Assembly (NCBI GenBank): GCA_963666895.2
Contig: CAXXNS010000016.1
Location: forward strand, 372,001-436,000
DNA length: 64,000 nt
DNA from: G963666895 sp963666895
GTDB lineage: Bacteria; Desulfobacterota; Desulfovibrionia; Desulfovibrionales; Desulfovibrionaceae
Direction of reading: 5' to 3'
The translations under genes were made by a program, and so were the position numbers. Shown piece by piece: positions 16,392 to 25,414 of the stretch; position 1 is the stretch's first letter; each line of letters starts with the position of its first letter. The notes under the pieces were generated by a model. The model was not told the DNA's origin. It saw nothing but the letters and a program-made list of their open reading frames with translations, and ran no database searches.

Positions 16392-17840
16392 ATGACTTAT
16401 TTTACCGCCATTTTTTGTTACTTATTTCTTTTAGCCGGAATTGGGATTTATAAATCCCGCCAGGTTAAGAATCAAGCCGATTTTTCAGTGGCCGGACGCA
16501 CCTTGTCTCCCTGGATATTGGTGTGCACTATGCTGGCCGTGTGGATCGGAACCGGCTCAATTGTGGGCAACGCCGGAGAGACTTACCGCATAGGTTTAGC
16601 GGCGGTATTCATTCCTATGGGCAGCGTAATCGGGATGATATGCCTAACCCGGATCGCCGGGAAAGCGCGGAACTATGATGTATATTCCGTGCCGGAAATC
16701 ATCGGCCTGCGTTATGGACAAACAGCCCGCTTGTTATCAGTAGTGGCGTTGGTTATGGCTTATATGGTAATTGTGAGTTACCAATTCAACGCCGGTGGAG
16801 CTGTTTTAGAAGTTATTTTGACTGACGCATCGGGGCAATCAATGCTAACGGCTAAGACTGCAACTATCATCGCCGCTGCTTTCATTATTTTGTATACTAT
16901 ACTGGCGGGCCTAATGAGCGTGGCTTACGCCGATATCGTGACCGGGATTATCATCACGGTTTCGCTGTTTATCGCTTTTCCCGTTTTGTGGATTAAAGCA
17001 GGCGGCTGGATCGGTATGGAGGCTGCGTTCGCCGCGATGGGAGACAAGCCGCAGCACATGCAGGCCTGGGGCGTATTATCCAAGACCCAGATAATTAATT
17101 ATTGCCTGCCGCCCTTCCTGCTGATCATGGGCGACGCCAATCAATACCAAAGGTTTTTCGCCAGCAAAAATGCTAAAGGCGCCAAACTGGCCACTACTAT
17201 AATGATTGCCGCGGTATTAGTAATCGAAAGCCTGATTATCCTGGAAGCCTGGATCTGCTCAAGCATGATTCCTGAGATGGCTAATGGCAAATATGTATTG
17301 CTCTATGCAGCGAAAAACTTCATGCCGCTCGCCCTGGGGACTTTATTTCTAGTAACAGTTGTTGGCATTATTATCTCGACGGCCAATTCGTTTTTGCTGG
17401 TGCCTTCGACCTGCATTATCCGAGACGTATATTCAAACTTGATTAATCCCAACGCCAGCGAAAAGAAGAAAATATTTCTTAGCAGGTTAATGGTTTTGGT
17501 TTTAGGCATTATTGCTTATCTGGTCTCCCTGGCCTTCGCTGAATCCAAGACTATATTTGAAAAGTCGCTCTACGCTTTCACTATATATGGATCAGCCATT
17601 ACACCGTGTCTTGTGGCCGCCTTGTTCTGGCGGAAAGCAACTACCGCTGGCGCCATTACATCTATTCTTTCGGGAACCATTATCACCTTGACCTGGTCGG
17701 AATTTACCTTTATTCAAGACATTCTCCCCACAGCCGCAGCGGATTTAGATGCGGTGCTGCCCGCCATCACAATTTCAATGGCGTCTTTGGTGTTGGTTAG
17801 TTTGATTACCACGAATAAGACAAATACATTTAGGGAATAA
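16392..17840 (+). CDS. Sodium:solute symporter family transporter
   Basis: The product is a 482-residue polytopic membrane protein with about 13 hydrophobic segments. GAGG lies 5 nt before the ATG. SSS-family features include the N-terminal FSVAGRTLSPWILVCTMLAV with WIGTGSIVGNAGETYRIGLA, the loop LRYGQTARLLS, the long helix with GLMSVAYADIV (cf. GG-x-xAV-xxTD in relatives), and GDANQYQRFFASKNAKGAK, which corresponds to the family's DQ-x-QR-xxAA region. The substrate cannot be called; relatives carry sugars, amino acids or short acids with Na+. The aminopeptidase P gene begins 15 bp downstream, so the two are probably co-transcribed and may act together in peptide or proline use. Confidence 0.85.
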   Translation: MTYFTAIFCYLFLLAGIGIYKSRQVKNQADFSVAGRTLSPWILVCTMLAVWIGTGSIVGNAGETYRIGLAAVFIPMGSVIGMICLTRIAGKARNYDVYSVPEIIGLRYGQTARLLSVVALVMAYMVIVSYQFNAGGAVLEVILTDASGQSMLTAKTATIIAAAFIILYTILAGLMSVAYADIVTGIIITVSLFIAFPVLWIKAGGWIGMEAAFAAMGDKPQHMQAWGVLSKTQIINYCLPPFLLIMGDANQYQRFFASKNAKGAKLATTIMIAAVLVIESLIILEAWICSSMIPEMANGKYVLLYAAKNFMPLALGTLFLVTVVGIIISTANSFLLVPSTCIIRDVYSNLINPNASEKKKIFLSRLMVLVLGIIAYLVSLAFAESKTIFEKSLYAFTIYGSAITPCLVAALFWRKATTAGAITSILSGTIITLTWSEFTFIQDILPTAAADLDAVLPAITISMASLVLVSLITTNKTNTFRE

Positions 17841-17855
17841 ATAGGATTATAGGTT

Positions 17856-19241
17856 ATGTTTTCTGCGCAGATATATGTTGAACGACGAAGGCGCTTGAAA
17901 GAGCAAGTGCAGGGCGGCGTTATTTTGTTGTCGGGTAATGATGAAAGCCCGATGAACTATACTGACAATTGCTATTCTTTCCGGCAGGACAGTTCCTTTC
18001 TCTATTATTTCGGACTGGACGCTCCCGGTTTAGCGGCTTTGATCGATATTGATGAAGGACGCGAAACCGTCTTCGGCGACGACCTGACGGTTGATGATAT
18101 TATCTGGACCGGTCCAAAACCGGCACTGCAGGAATGCGCTCAACAAGTCGGCGTTAATGATACGGATTCATTGCCTGGATTGAATGAACGGTTGCGTAAA
18201 ATCATCCAACAGAAACGCGTGGTTCATTATCTTCCCCAGTACCGGGCGGGTAATGTTATTAAAATGTCGCAGTGGTTCAAGGTTAATCCATCAGCGATAG
18301 ATGCAGGCGCGTCGGAATCTTTGATCAGGGCGATTGTCGCGCAACGTTCGATCAAGGCGCCAGAAGAGATTGAACAGATTGAAGCCGCTTTGGATATAGC
18401 GTATGAGACGCACACCGCCGCCATGAGATTGTCTAAGCCGGGGATATATGAAAGAGAAATCGCCGGGGCTATGGAAGGCATCGCATTGTCGCGCGGAGGC
18501 CGGATGGCTTTTCCAACTATCTTCTCGATTCATGGAGAGACGCTGCATAACCACGATCATAGCAACCTGATGCAAGCCGGAGATATTGCGGTCAACGATT
18601 CAGGCGTGGAGACGGATTTACATTACGCCAGCGATATTACGCGCACCATCCCCATAGGCGGCAGGTTTTCAAGCAAACAAAAAGAGATTTACAGCATTGT
18701 GCTGGATGCTCAGTTGCAATCGATTGACGCCATAAAACCAGGCGTGGAATACAGAGATATTCACCGTCTGGCCAGCACTGTACTCTCTTCCGGCCTTAAG
18801 GAACTTGGACTGATGAAAGGCGATGCGCAAGAAGCCGTTCAGGCTGGAGCGCATACCTTGTTCTTTCAATGCGGCCTGGGACATATGATGGGTTTAGACG
18901 TTCATGATATGGAGGGATTGGGCGAGGATTATGTGGGTTACACCGATTCGATTAAACGCAATCCGGCATTCGGCTGGAACTGTTTACGGTTGGGTCGTGA
19001 ATTGGAACCCGGATTCGTGATTACAGTTGAACCGGGGATTTATTTTATCCCTGAATTGATCCGGCGATGGAAGGCTGGAAGGAAATGCGCTGAGTTTATC
19101 AATTATGATAAAGTAGAAGAGTACGTCGATTTCGGCGGCATCCGCATCGAAGACGATATCCTGGTCGAGGATCAGGGCTGCCGGATATTGGGTAAAAGCA
19201 TTCCCAAAACCATTGCTGAAGTCGAAGCCGCCTCATCGTAG
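17856..19241 (+). CDS. pepP: Xaa-Pro aminopeptidase (M24B, aminopeptidase P type)
   Basis: The product has 461 residues with the aminopeptidase P N-terminal domain (about 1-150; FLYYFGLDAPGLAALIDID) and a pita-bread catalytic domain. All five dinuclear metal ligands are visible: D248 (VNDSG), D260 (SDITRT), H343 (GLGHMMGLDVHD), E392 (TVEPGIYF) and E432 (GIRIEDDILV). It removes N-terminal residues preceding proline; there is no signal peptide, so it is cytoplasmic. It follows the sodium symporter by 15 bp. The gene symbol reflects family membership only. Confidence 0.85.
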   Translation: MFSAQIYVERRRRLKEQVQGGVILLSGNDESPMNYTDNCYSFRQDSSFLYYFGLDAPGLAALIDIDEGRETVFGDDLTVDDIIWTGPKPALQECAQQVGVNDTDSLPGLNERLRKIIQQKRVVHYLPQYRAGNVIKMSQWFKVNPSAIDAGASESLIRAIVAQRSIKAPEEIEQIEAALDIAYETHTAAMRLSKPGIYEREIAGAMEGIALSRGGRMAFPTIFSIHGETLHNHDHSNLMQAGDIAVNDSGVETDLHYASDITRTIPIGGRFSSKQKEIYSIVLDAQLQSIDAIKPGVEYRDIHRLASTVLSSGLKELGLMKGDAQEAVQAGAHTLFFQCGLGHMMGLDVHDMEGLGEDYVGYTDSIKRNPAFGWNCLRLGRELEPGFVITVEPGIYFIPELIRRWKAGRKCAEFINYDKVEEYVDFGGIRIEDDILVEDQGCRILGKSIPKTIAEVEAASS

Positions 19242-19274
19242 ACACACCGAGTTTCTTGCAATCAATCCCATTCT

Positions 19275-20291
19275 CTATTTTCCTGATATTGATTCTGCGT
19301 CTACAAACACGCCATCCACAAACCTACCCTTAATCTGCTCCTGATAAAGGATGCCATACGATACTTTACTATTCAAGATTTTCCAGGAACCGCTGAAACG
19401 TTGTATTAATTGGTTTATCTGAGGGAGCGAATCCTGTTTCAGGTAGTTGAATTCAAGATTGATCGCTTTCAATTGCTTTTGATTTGAGATGTCTGGAATT
19501 TGCTTAAATAAATTGTGAGAGATATTGAGGTTCTCAAGACGGGAAGGAGTTGTTAGATCAATTGATGCTAGTTGGTTATAAGATATATCCAGTTTTAGTA
19601 AATCTGAATTAGCAGCAAAATCTATCGCTATCAAACGGTTGCTTCTACATTCAAGCGCATAGATTAATGGATTTTGAGATAGATCTAATTTTTTCAGTTT
19701 ATTATCGCTGCAATTAAGATGACGTAATTCTAGATTATTACTGATATCTAACGAAGTTAATTGATTATTGGAGCATAGAAGAATTTCGAGTTGGGGATTA
19801 TTGGAAAGATTCAGCGTTTTTAACTGACAGTTATGGCAATTTAAAGATTTCAATGAAGGAATTGGGGGAAGATTCAGATGATCTATCCGGTTTCCATTAA
19901 TATTAAGTTGCTTAATATTATTAAAGTATTCTAAGCCGGTTAGATCTTTAATAGAAATTTTTTCCATAAACTGTCCCAACTTGGCTGGATTTAATTTAAA
20001 AGAAGATTTTTGTGAATTCGTTTCCAATAGTCTTATTTGTTTGTGGAAGTATTCACCTGGATCGAGTTTTAATTCTGTGATCTGGGCGGCCTGCCGCCGA
20101 CTGATCACATCCCCAGGTTGAACGCCCAATGCACTCTCCAGCAGAAACCTAAAAGACGGATCGGGGATGCACTTTGGCGTATTGATGCTCTGTGCGTCGA
20201 GAAACTTGGGCAGTATGACAACCGACAGGATAACCATGATTATCATTACAGAGATGAATTCTATTAATAGGCATTTGGTTTTTCTTTTCAT
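19275..20291 (-). CDS. Leucine-rich-repeat protein with pilin-like N-terminal helix (paralogue 1)
   Basis: The product has 338 residues. The N-terminus, MKRKTKCLLIEFISVMIIMV followed by a hydrophobic run ending PKFLDAQ, closely parallels a prepilin helix (TLIELLIVVA...VPNFLNAQ) but lacks the Gly before the cleavage site. Next comes a short conserved region (NTPKCIPDPSFRFLLESALG, QITELKL). About eight leucine-rich repeats of 20-22 residues follow (LEILLCSNNQLTSLDISNNL, LRHLNCSDNKLKKLDLSQNP), of the bacterial Asn-rich type. The C-terminal tail FSGSWKILNSKVSYGILYQE is shared with the next gene. It is probably anchored by its N-terminus with the repeats outside the cytoplasm as a binding surface; function unknown. 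Confidence 0.8.
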   Translation of the reverse strand: MKRKTKCLLIEFISVMIIMVILSVVILPKFLDAQSINTPKCIPDPSFRFLLESALGVQPGDVISRRQAAQITELKLDPGEYFHKQIRLLETNSQKSSFKLNPAKLGQFMEKISIKDLTGLEYFNNIKQLNINGNRIDHLNLPPIPSLKSLNCHNCQLKTLNLSNNPQLEILLCSNNQLTSLDISNNLELRHLNCSDNKLKKLDLSQNPLIYALECRSNRLIAIDFAANSDLLKLDISYNQLASIDLTTPSRLENLNISHNLFKQIPDISNQKQLKAINLEFNYLKQDSLPQINQLIQRFSGSWKILNSKVSYGILYQEQIKGRFVDGVFVDAESISGK

Positions 20292-20300
20292 AATGCGCGA

Positions 20301-21068
20301 CTACTCAGTTCTTTTTAAGTGATGGGCGAAATCATAATTATTCTGTTCTTCGTAGAAAAAACCTTTTCTAACTTTATCACCCATGATGCACCACATCCCT
20401 GTAAATCGATCCTTCAAAACAGTGATCCCAGGTAGATCATCTTCACTCAGGTTATTGAACTCGACGCTTAAAGCTTCAAGTTTGACATGATTTCGAAGAT
20501 CTGGCATATCGGTTAATTGGTTGTAAGAAAGATCAAGAAATTCCAGGTTCAGATTATTTGATACATCAATAGTTTTGAGGTTATTTTTTCTACAGTTCAG
20601 GCGAACCAGATTAGGGTTATTGGAAATATCCAAGTTAATAATTTCATTCTTATTACAATCCAGTTCTTTCAAATTACTGAAATATTTCAATCCAGTCAGG
20701 TCAGAGATTTTCGCCTTGACTTTTATCAAAGGCTTTGTTTGTACTCCACTTTGCGCCTGTTGCGCTATGTATACTCTTCCATTCTTGATTCCCTGGGCGT
20801 ATATGTTTTCCGTAAGCGTAATATCCCGGGACATCCCTTCAATCTGTAATATTTGAATCTCCGATGCTTTTACCTTGGAAATATAACCTTCCGGTTCAAT
20901 TTTCAAAATATCTTCCAGGTAAGCGCGAAAAACCGGATCGGGGATGCGACGCGGCGTATTGATATTCTGCGCATCGAGAAATTTTGGAATCATAATAATC
21001 GAGAGAACGACGAGGATTGTCATTACAACGCAGAATTCTATTAACAACCGTCTGGTTTTTCTTTTCAT
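20301..21068 (-). CDS. Leucine-rich-repeat protein with pilin-like N-terminal helix (paralogue 2)
   Basis: The product has 255 residues from ATG 21068, supported by GGAGG 7 nt upstream; the open frame further upstream only mirrors lemA. It is a shorter paralogue of the gene 9 bp downstream. Shared features are the same MKRKT start, the hydrophobic helix LLIEFCVVMTILVVLSIIMI ending PKFLDAQ, the IPDPVFRAYLEDILK segment, leucine-rich repeats (LKELDCNKNEIINLDISNNP, LVRLNCRKNNLKTIDVSNN) and the tail MWCIMGDKVRKGFFYEEQ. The pair arose by tandem duplication and almost certainly forms an operon. A binding role is likely from the fold, but no ligand can be named. Confidence 0.8.
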   Translation of the reverse strand: MKRKTRRLLIEFCVVMTILVVLSIIMIPKFLDAQNINTPRRIPDPVFRAYLEDILKIEPEGYISKVKASEIQILQIEGMSRDITLTENIYAQGIKNGRVYIAQQAQSGVQTKPLIKVKAKISDLTGLKYFSNLKELDCNKNEIINLDISNNPNLVRLNCRKNNLKTIDVSNNLNLEFLDLSYNQLTDMPDLRNHVKLEALSVEFNNLSEDDLPGITVLKDRFTGMWCIMGDKVRKGFFYEEQNNYDFAHHLKRTE

Positions 21069-21106
21069 GATCAACCCTCCCCAATAAAATGCATCAGTGA
21101 TTATTA

Positions 21107-21132
21107 AGCGGGCGGGGATATCCCCGCCCGCT
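21107..21132. terminator. Strong GC-rich hairpin between lemA and the LRR genes
   Basis: AGCGGGCGGGGA, a TA spacer and TCCCCGCCCGCT form a perfect 12-bp stem just past the lemA stop codon. No good T-run follows on either strand, so it may be a terminator of the less common kind, a transcript-stabilising stem or a mobile palindrome. Confidence 0.5.
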
Positions 21133-21141
21133 GTGGGATAA

Positions 21142-21699
21142 TTAAAATTCGACCTTGGGAACGGCGCGCTGGGCTTCATCATCCAACTCGAAGTATTCAC
21201 GTTTGCTGAAGTTGCACATCCCGGCGACGATGTTGGAGGGGAAGACCTCAATGCGGTTCGCCAGGTCGCGGACGTTGCCATTGTAGAAACGGCGGGCGCG
21301 TTGGATTCGGTCTTCGGTGTTGGCTAATTCCTCTTGTAGTTGAAGAAAATTCTGGTTGGCTTTTAAGTCGGGATAACTTTCCGACAGAGCGAATAACTGA
21401 CGCAAGCCGCCGATGAGGATGTTTTCATCCTGCGCCTGCTCCTGGGGAGAACCATTATTCGCCATAGCCTGATTACGCGCCTGTATCACGCGATCCAGGG
21501 TCTCTTTCTCGTGGCTGGCGTAGCCTTTGACAGTTTCGATAAGGTTGGGGATGAGGTTGTAGCGACGTTTCAGTTCGGTATCAATGTCCGACCAGGATTC
21601 GTCGCAATGGTTCTTGATGCGCACCAGCCCGTTGTATAAACCGATAAACCACAGAATACCAATCACACATAAACCCAAAAAAATATACACGCCTATCAT
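21142..21699 (-). CDS. lemA: LemA family protein
   Basis: The product has 185 residues with an N-terminal membrane segment (YIFLGLCVIGILWFIGLYN) followed by the LemA helical bundle. Family signatures are present: YNLIPNLIETVKGYASHEKE, LRQLFALSESYPDLKANQNF, LANTEDRIQRARRFYNG and VEVFPSN-type residues (IEVFPSNIVAGM). LemA is a membrane protein with a cytoplasmic or periplasmic helical bundle of unclear function. GGAG lies 9-10 nt before the ATG, which overlaps the stop of the upstream gene (ATGA), so the two are translationally coupled. Confidence 0.9.
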   Translation of the reverse strand: MIGVYIFLGLCVIGILWFIGLYNGLVRIKNHCDESWSDIDTELKRRYNLIPNLIETVKGYASHEKETLDRVIQARNQAMANNGSPQEQAQDENILIGGLRQLFALSESYPDLKANQNFLQLQEELANTEDRIQRARRFYNGNVRDLANRIEVFPSNIVAGMCNFSKREYFELDDEAQRAVPKVEF

Positions 21700-22373
21700 T
21701 GTGAAACTCCTTTCAATTCTTGAATCAGATAATCGGGAAGATTATTTAAGATTCCCTCAATTACAGATATAGCCTCTTCAAAATCACTTATCGAAAATCG
21801 TTTATTGCGATATGCGATTACCAGCGGCCCTTGAAAATCCAAAGTAAAATGAGGCGCCAGCATCAAAAATTCCATGGTTTTTTGGTGGAGCACGTCATAA
21901 GCCCATTTTTTATCAGGCGACTTTACATAAAAGGCGTCGCTGAACTCTTTCCATTCAAAATCAATATCGTCCATACCGACGAATTCAGTGACTTTATCGA
22001 AGAAATTTTCGGTGCGGATAAATAATGGTTTGATAGGCAACTGAGTATCGATCATGACGGCGGAAAAATTGTGGGTTTGACGGTTTTTCCCGCTGCCGGT
22101 GACGTAATGATAATCGAACAGACAAAGAGGACGCTGGTTATAATGACCTTGGATAATATTATACGCATAACGGCTATGGCCATGCCGCAGGCAGGAAAAT
22201 TCTCGATGCCGGTCGTCCATGCCTCTATCTTTCGTCGAAGAAAATGATAGACCATTAGCCTCAGCCCATTTACGCAGTTCATCCCGCCGTTTCTGCGCCT
22301 GGATTATGCCGAAGACCATAAAGGCGAGAACGATGGGAATTATGATGACAAATAATATGCCGGGATTATCCAT
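21696..22373 (-). CDS. DUF3137-like membrane-anchored protein, LemA partner
   Basis: The product has 225 residues with an N-terminal membrane helix (ILFVIIIPIVLAFMVFGIIQ), a basic stretch and then a globular domain beginning RRDELRKWAEANGLSFSS. Central strands include RPLCLFDYHYVTGSGKNRQT and FSAVMIDTQLPIKPLFIRTE. The layout and its four-base overlap with lemA match the DUF3137/LemA gene pairs seen in many bacteria. The biochemical function is unknown. The assignment to DUF3137 is by architecture and context and was not verified. Confidence 0.6.
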   Translation of the reverse strand: MDNPGILFVIIIPIVLAFMVFGIIQAQKRRDELRKWAEANGLSFSSTKDRGMDDRHREFSCLRHGHSRYAYNIIQGHYNQRPLCLFDYHYVTGSGKNRQTHNFSAVMIDTQLPIKPLFIRTENFFDKVTEFVGMDDIDFEWKEFSDAFYVKSPDKKWAYDVLHQKTMEFLMLAPHFTLDFQGPLVIAYRNKRFSISDFEEAISVIEGILNNLPDYLIQELKGVSQ

Positions 22374-22638
22374 TTATTCAAACATCTTTCTTATATCTAA
22401 TCTATTACCTAGACGGGATACTGCTTATGAAAATAAAACGCACAAGACTCAATATCCATAACAAACCTATAACGAAAACGAAATTTCAAGCGCCATTATC
22501 TCAAAAATATGGATTTCCGTAAATATCTAACATGACTGTTAGAGACTTTTTAACTAAAAGGTAATATGATAGACGTTAAACTATCTCAGTTTATTTAATA
22601 CTTGATTAAACAAGTAAGGAAAATAAGGAGAACCAGAG

Positions 22639-23652
22639 ATGAAAAAGTTACGAGCAGCAGTTATTGGTTGCGGCGCAATCGCCCATCATTGCCATATACC
22701 AGGATACAAGAAAAACCGTTTTTGCGAATTGGCTGCTGTAGTTGATCCTTCACCCAAGAACCAGAAGTCGGCTTGCGAAAAATTCGAAATTGAAAAAGGC
22801 TATAAATCCATAGACCAATTATTCAAGAATGAAGAGATCGATCTGGTCAGCGTCGCCACACCCAATGTCTTTCACGCCGAACATGCGATATTGGCTCTAC
22901 AAAACGGCTGCCATGTATTGTGCGAAAAACCGATGGCGCTTTCTTTGAAAGAAGCGCAGCAGATTAAAAGCGCCGCCGATAAGGCGGGAACCATCTTCAT
23001 GGTGGCGTTCACCAACCGGTTCTTCCGTGGAAATATTAAAGCCAAAAAGTGGCTGGATGACGGCAAGATCGGCAATCCTTATATGATCCGCATCCGTTTC
23101 GCGCATCAAGGCCCCATGTCGGGCTGGGCTATGAGCAACTGGTTCTACAATCCCAGTAAAGCAGGCGGCGGCGCCTTATTCGATATGGGAATCCATGCCA
23201 TTGACCTTAGCGCCTATTATTTCGGCCCCATCGCCCGCGTAAATTGCATGACCGCGACGCTGGAAAAGAAAATGGAGATGGAAGATAATGTGCTTCTGCA
23301 ATTTGAGTTTGAAAATGGCCGCCTGGGTTACGCCGAAGCGGGCTGGTCGAGCAAGCAAGGCTTCTCCGGAGTGGAAATTCACGGCAGCGAAGCAGCTATT
23401 ATCAATGATTACGTTGAGGGCGCTTACCTGTTGACCGGTTCAAAGTCGCCAAACGGCGAACAGGTAAACCGCAAAAAAATGATTGATAAAACGCCTTTGG
23501 TAGGTGGATGGGATATCCAAATAGACCATTTCATCAATTTAATCCGCAAAGGCGAACAGCCGGAGATGGGAATCGACGCTGGAATCGCTTCGATTAAAGT
23601 GGCGCTGGCCGCATATAAATCAGCCAAAACAGGCAAGACTATTAAGGTTTGA
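22639..23652 (+). CDS. Gfo/Idh/MocA-family oxidoreductase, cytoplasmic
   Basis: The product is a 337-residue NAD(P)-dependent enzyme with no signal peptide. AAGGAG precedes the ATG. The Rossmann start is RAAVIGCGAIAHHCHIPGY, the EKP motif is LCEKPMALSLKEAQ, and the C-terminal domain has the family GGGALFDMGIHAIDL segment with its catalytic-site Asp and His. Relatives oxidise hydroxyl groups of sugars, inositols or sialic-acid-like substrates; the substrate is not predictable here. The gene stands alone between divergent and convergent neighbours and ends at a good terminator. Confidence 0.85.
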   Translation: MKKLRAAVIGCGAIAHHCHIPGYKKNRFCELAAVVDPSPKNQKSACEKFEIEKGYKSIDQLFKNEEIDLVSVATPNVFHAEHAILALQNGCHVLCEKPMALSLKEAQQIKSAADKAGTIFMVAFTNRFFRGNIKAKKWLDDGKIGNPYMIRIRFAHQGPMSGWAMSNWFYNPSKAGGGALFDMGIHAIDLSAYYFGPIARVNCMTATLEKKMEMEDNVLLQFEFENGRLGYAEAGWSSKQGFSGVEIHGSEAAIINDYVEGAYLLTGSKSPNGEQVNRKKMIDKTPLVGGWDIQIDHFINLIRKGEQPEMGIDAGIASIKVALAAYKSAKTGKTIKV

Positions 23653-23708
23653 TCAAATTTACTGATCAAACAGTTTTTTGTTTGCTCATTCTTTTAAATA
23701 AATACACA

Positions 23709-23751
23709 GGCCGTCCTGCTGGAAAGCAAAATCCAGTTGGACGGTCTTTTT
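23709..23751 (+). terminator. Rho-independent terminator of the Gfo/Idh gene
   Basis: GGCCGTCC-TG-CTGG pairs with CCAG-TT-GGACGGTC across an AAAGCAAAAT loop and is followed by TTTTT. It separates the plus-strand oxidoreductase from the convergent glycosyltransferase operon. Confidence 0.8.
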
Positions 23752-23764
23752 GTATACATACTTT

Positions 23765-25390
23765 CTATTCAAAACGAAACAGCCAGAGTGAATGACCAAC
23801 CTCGCCTATCGGCTCATATTTATCAAGCCAGTCAAAATAATCAGGCGAACGTCGGCTGATGCGATGGCGAATAGCCCAATGCTTACTGACCGCCACAATA
23901 CCTTTGGGTGGAGAGGATATCTGCTCTTTTTGCAGCAACCGCGCATCAAAACCAAAGGGACCGGGGAGAAAAAGCCATTGATGAGCAATATATAAGTCTT
24001 CGCCGGGATACTCATGCTTGATGAAACCCAGACGCCCTAAATCCTGCCCCCAATCGATATTTGAATCATCGAGCAATTCATGGCCATTGTCCGGCCCGCC
24101 AGCGGCTAGATTAAAATAAGAGAGGAAATCAGGATATATTGAGACGCATGATGCAGCGTACCAAATCGCGATACCAGGTAAAACGACCGACAACCAACGT
24201 TTGCTTCTTAGTTCAACCACCCTCCCCAGATACAGGAACATCAATGGATAAAAAGGCAGAATATGACGCAGCCCGATATTTACCCGGTTGAAAGCAGCTA
24301 GCGCGTGGAGGATAATAATAACTCCAACAATCAGAGCATCAGCAGCGCCACGGCGCCGACGACGGCCAAAGGCCAGGAATATCCCCAAAGCAGCGAAAAC
24401 AGCCAAGGGAGTCTTTAGCGCCATGGCGACCACATAGTAATAAGGCCAGCCATCGGTAGAATATTCGCCTAAGAGATAGAAAGCATGATTCCGATGCGGC
24501 ATCCCCGGAATCGCAGCGCCTCCTTTGCCGGATGAGAGCGATTTGGTGAAGACATTATTGAGCGTGTCTAAATAATAAAATGGCTTAAATGGATATCCAT
24601 ACACCACAAACATAGTTATTAAGACGCAACCAGAAAGCAGGACGCATCGTTTAGCGCATTCCACCACCGGAAAATCATAAATCGATTTGACAGACCTGAC
24701 CAATACCCAAACCAAAGCGGCAATATAAACCGGAAGCAGAATCAAAGCGGTTGCTTTGGCGACCAACGCAGCGCCCAGAGCAATCCCGGCCAGGCACAAA
24801 CGAAACAGAGAAGGTAATTTGATATAACCATGAACTGAAAAAAGCGCGAGGACTATAAAAAAACTGGCGCCTAAATCGAGCGTCGCCAACCGCGCATGAG
24901 CCAGAATATTGGGAGAGAAGCAATAAAGGAATAGAACCGTCAAGCCTCCCGCTGCACCGTATAGTTCCCTGCCCCAGTAAAATAGCAGCCAAGCCAGCAG
25001 GCATGATAAAAGCATTATCGGAAGACGGGAGAAAATCAGAATCTGCTGGATATTATTTCTTTTAAGCAATAACATATCCGACCCGATAATATAACCCAAC
25101 TCATAACTTATAGGATCATCCCATTCATCCTGACGTAGTTCAGGCAGCTTGATATCAAGCAATTGAAGTGGAAGGCCAATTAACAGGCGGATCAAAGGGG
25201 GATGAGTACGATCCAACCGGAAGTCGCCTGTTTTTACATATAAATATCCGGTTGAAATATAGGTGTATTCATCAATAGTGGGGGATTTAATCCTGGCGCT
25301 GGTATAAGCAAGAATGAAGTGCACTGCGATCATGACGCACACAATCGCATTTATAATCCATTTTTTGTTCTGTAAAATAAAATGGCGCAT
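23765..25390 (-). CDS. GT-C (GT39/ArnT-like) membrane glycosyltransferase
   Basis: The product has 541 residues and about 11-12 membrane segments. The PMT/GT39 hallmarks are clear: the catalytic acidic pair in the first outer loop (SPTIDEYTYISTGYLY), the THPPLIRLLIGLPL segment, and the second-loop ARLATLDLGASFF. Near the C-terminus is the LAAGGPDNGHELLDDSNIDW segment followed by GQDLG, common in this group. Such enzymes move a sugar from a polyprenyl-phosphate carrier onto protein or lipid on the outer face of the inner membrane. It is the last gene of a three-gene operon with a methyltransferase and a second GT-C enzyme. Confidence 0.8.
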   Translation of the reverse strand: MRHFILQNKKWIINAIVCVMIAVHFILAYTSARIKSPTIDEYTYISTGYLYVKTGDFRLDRTHPPLIRLLIGLPLQLLDIKLPELRQDEWDDPISYELGYIIGSDMLLLKRNNIQQILIFSRLPIMLLSCLLAWLLFYWGRELYGAAGGLTVLFLYCFSPNILAHARLATLDLGASFFIVLALFSVHGYIKLPSLFRLCLAGIALGAALVAKATALILLPVYIAALVWVLVRSVKSIYDFPVVECAKRCVLLSGCVLITMFVVYGYPFKPFYYLDTLNNVFTKSLSSGKGGAAIPGMPHRNHAFYLLGEYSTDGWPYYYVVAMALKTPLAVFAALGIFLAFGRRRRRGAADALIVGVIIILHALAAFNRVNIGLRHILPFYPLMFLYLGRVVELRSKRWLSVVLPGIAIWYAASCVSIYPDFLSYFNLAAGGPDNGHELLDDSNIDWGQDLGRLGFIKHEYPGEDLYIAHQWLFLPGPFGFDARLLQKEQISSPPKGIVAVSKHWAIRHRISRRSPDYFDWLDKYEPIGEVGHSLWLFRFE

Positions 25391-25414
25391 ATATTTTTGG
25401 CCGCCAATATTTGA

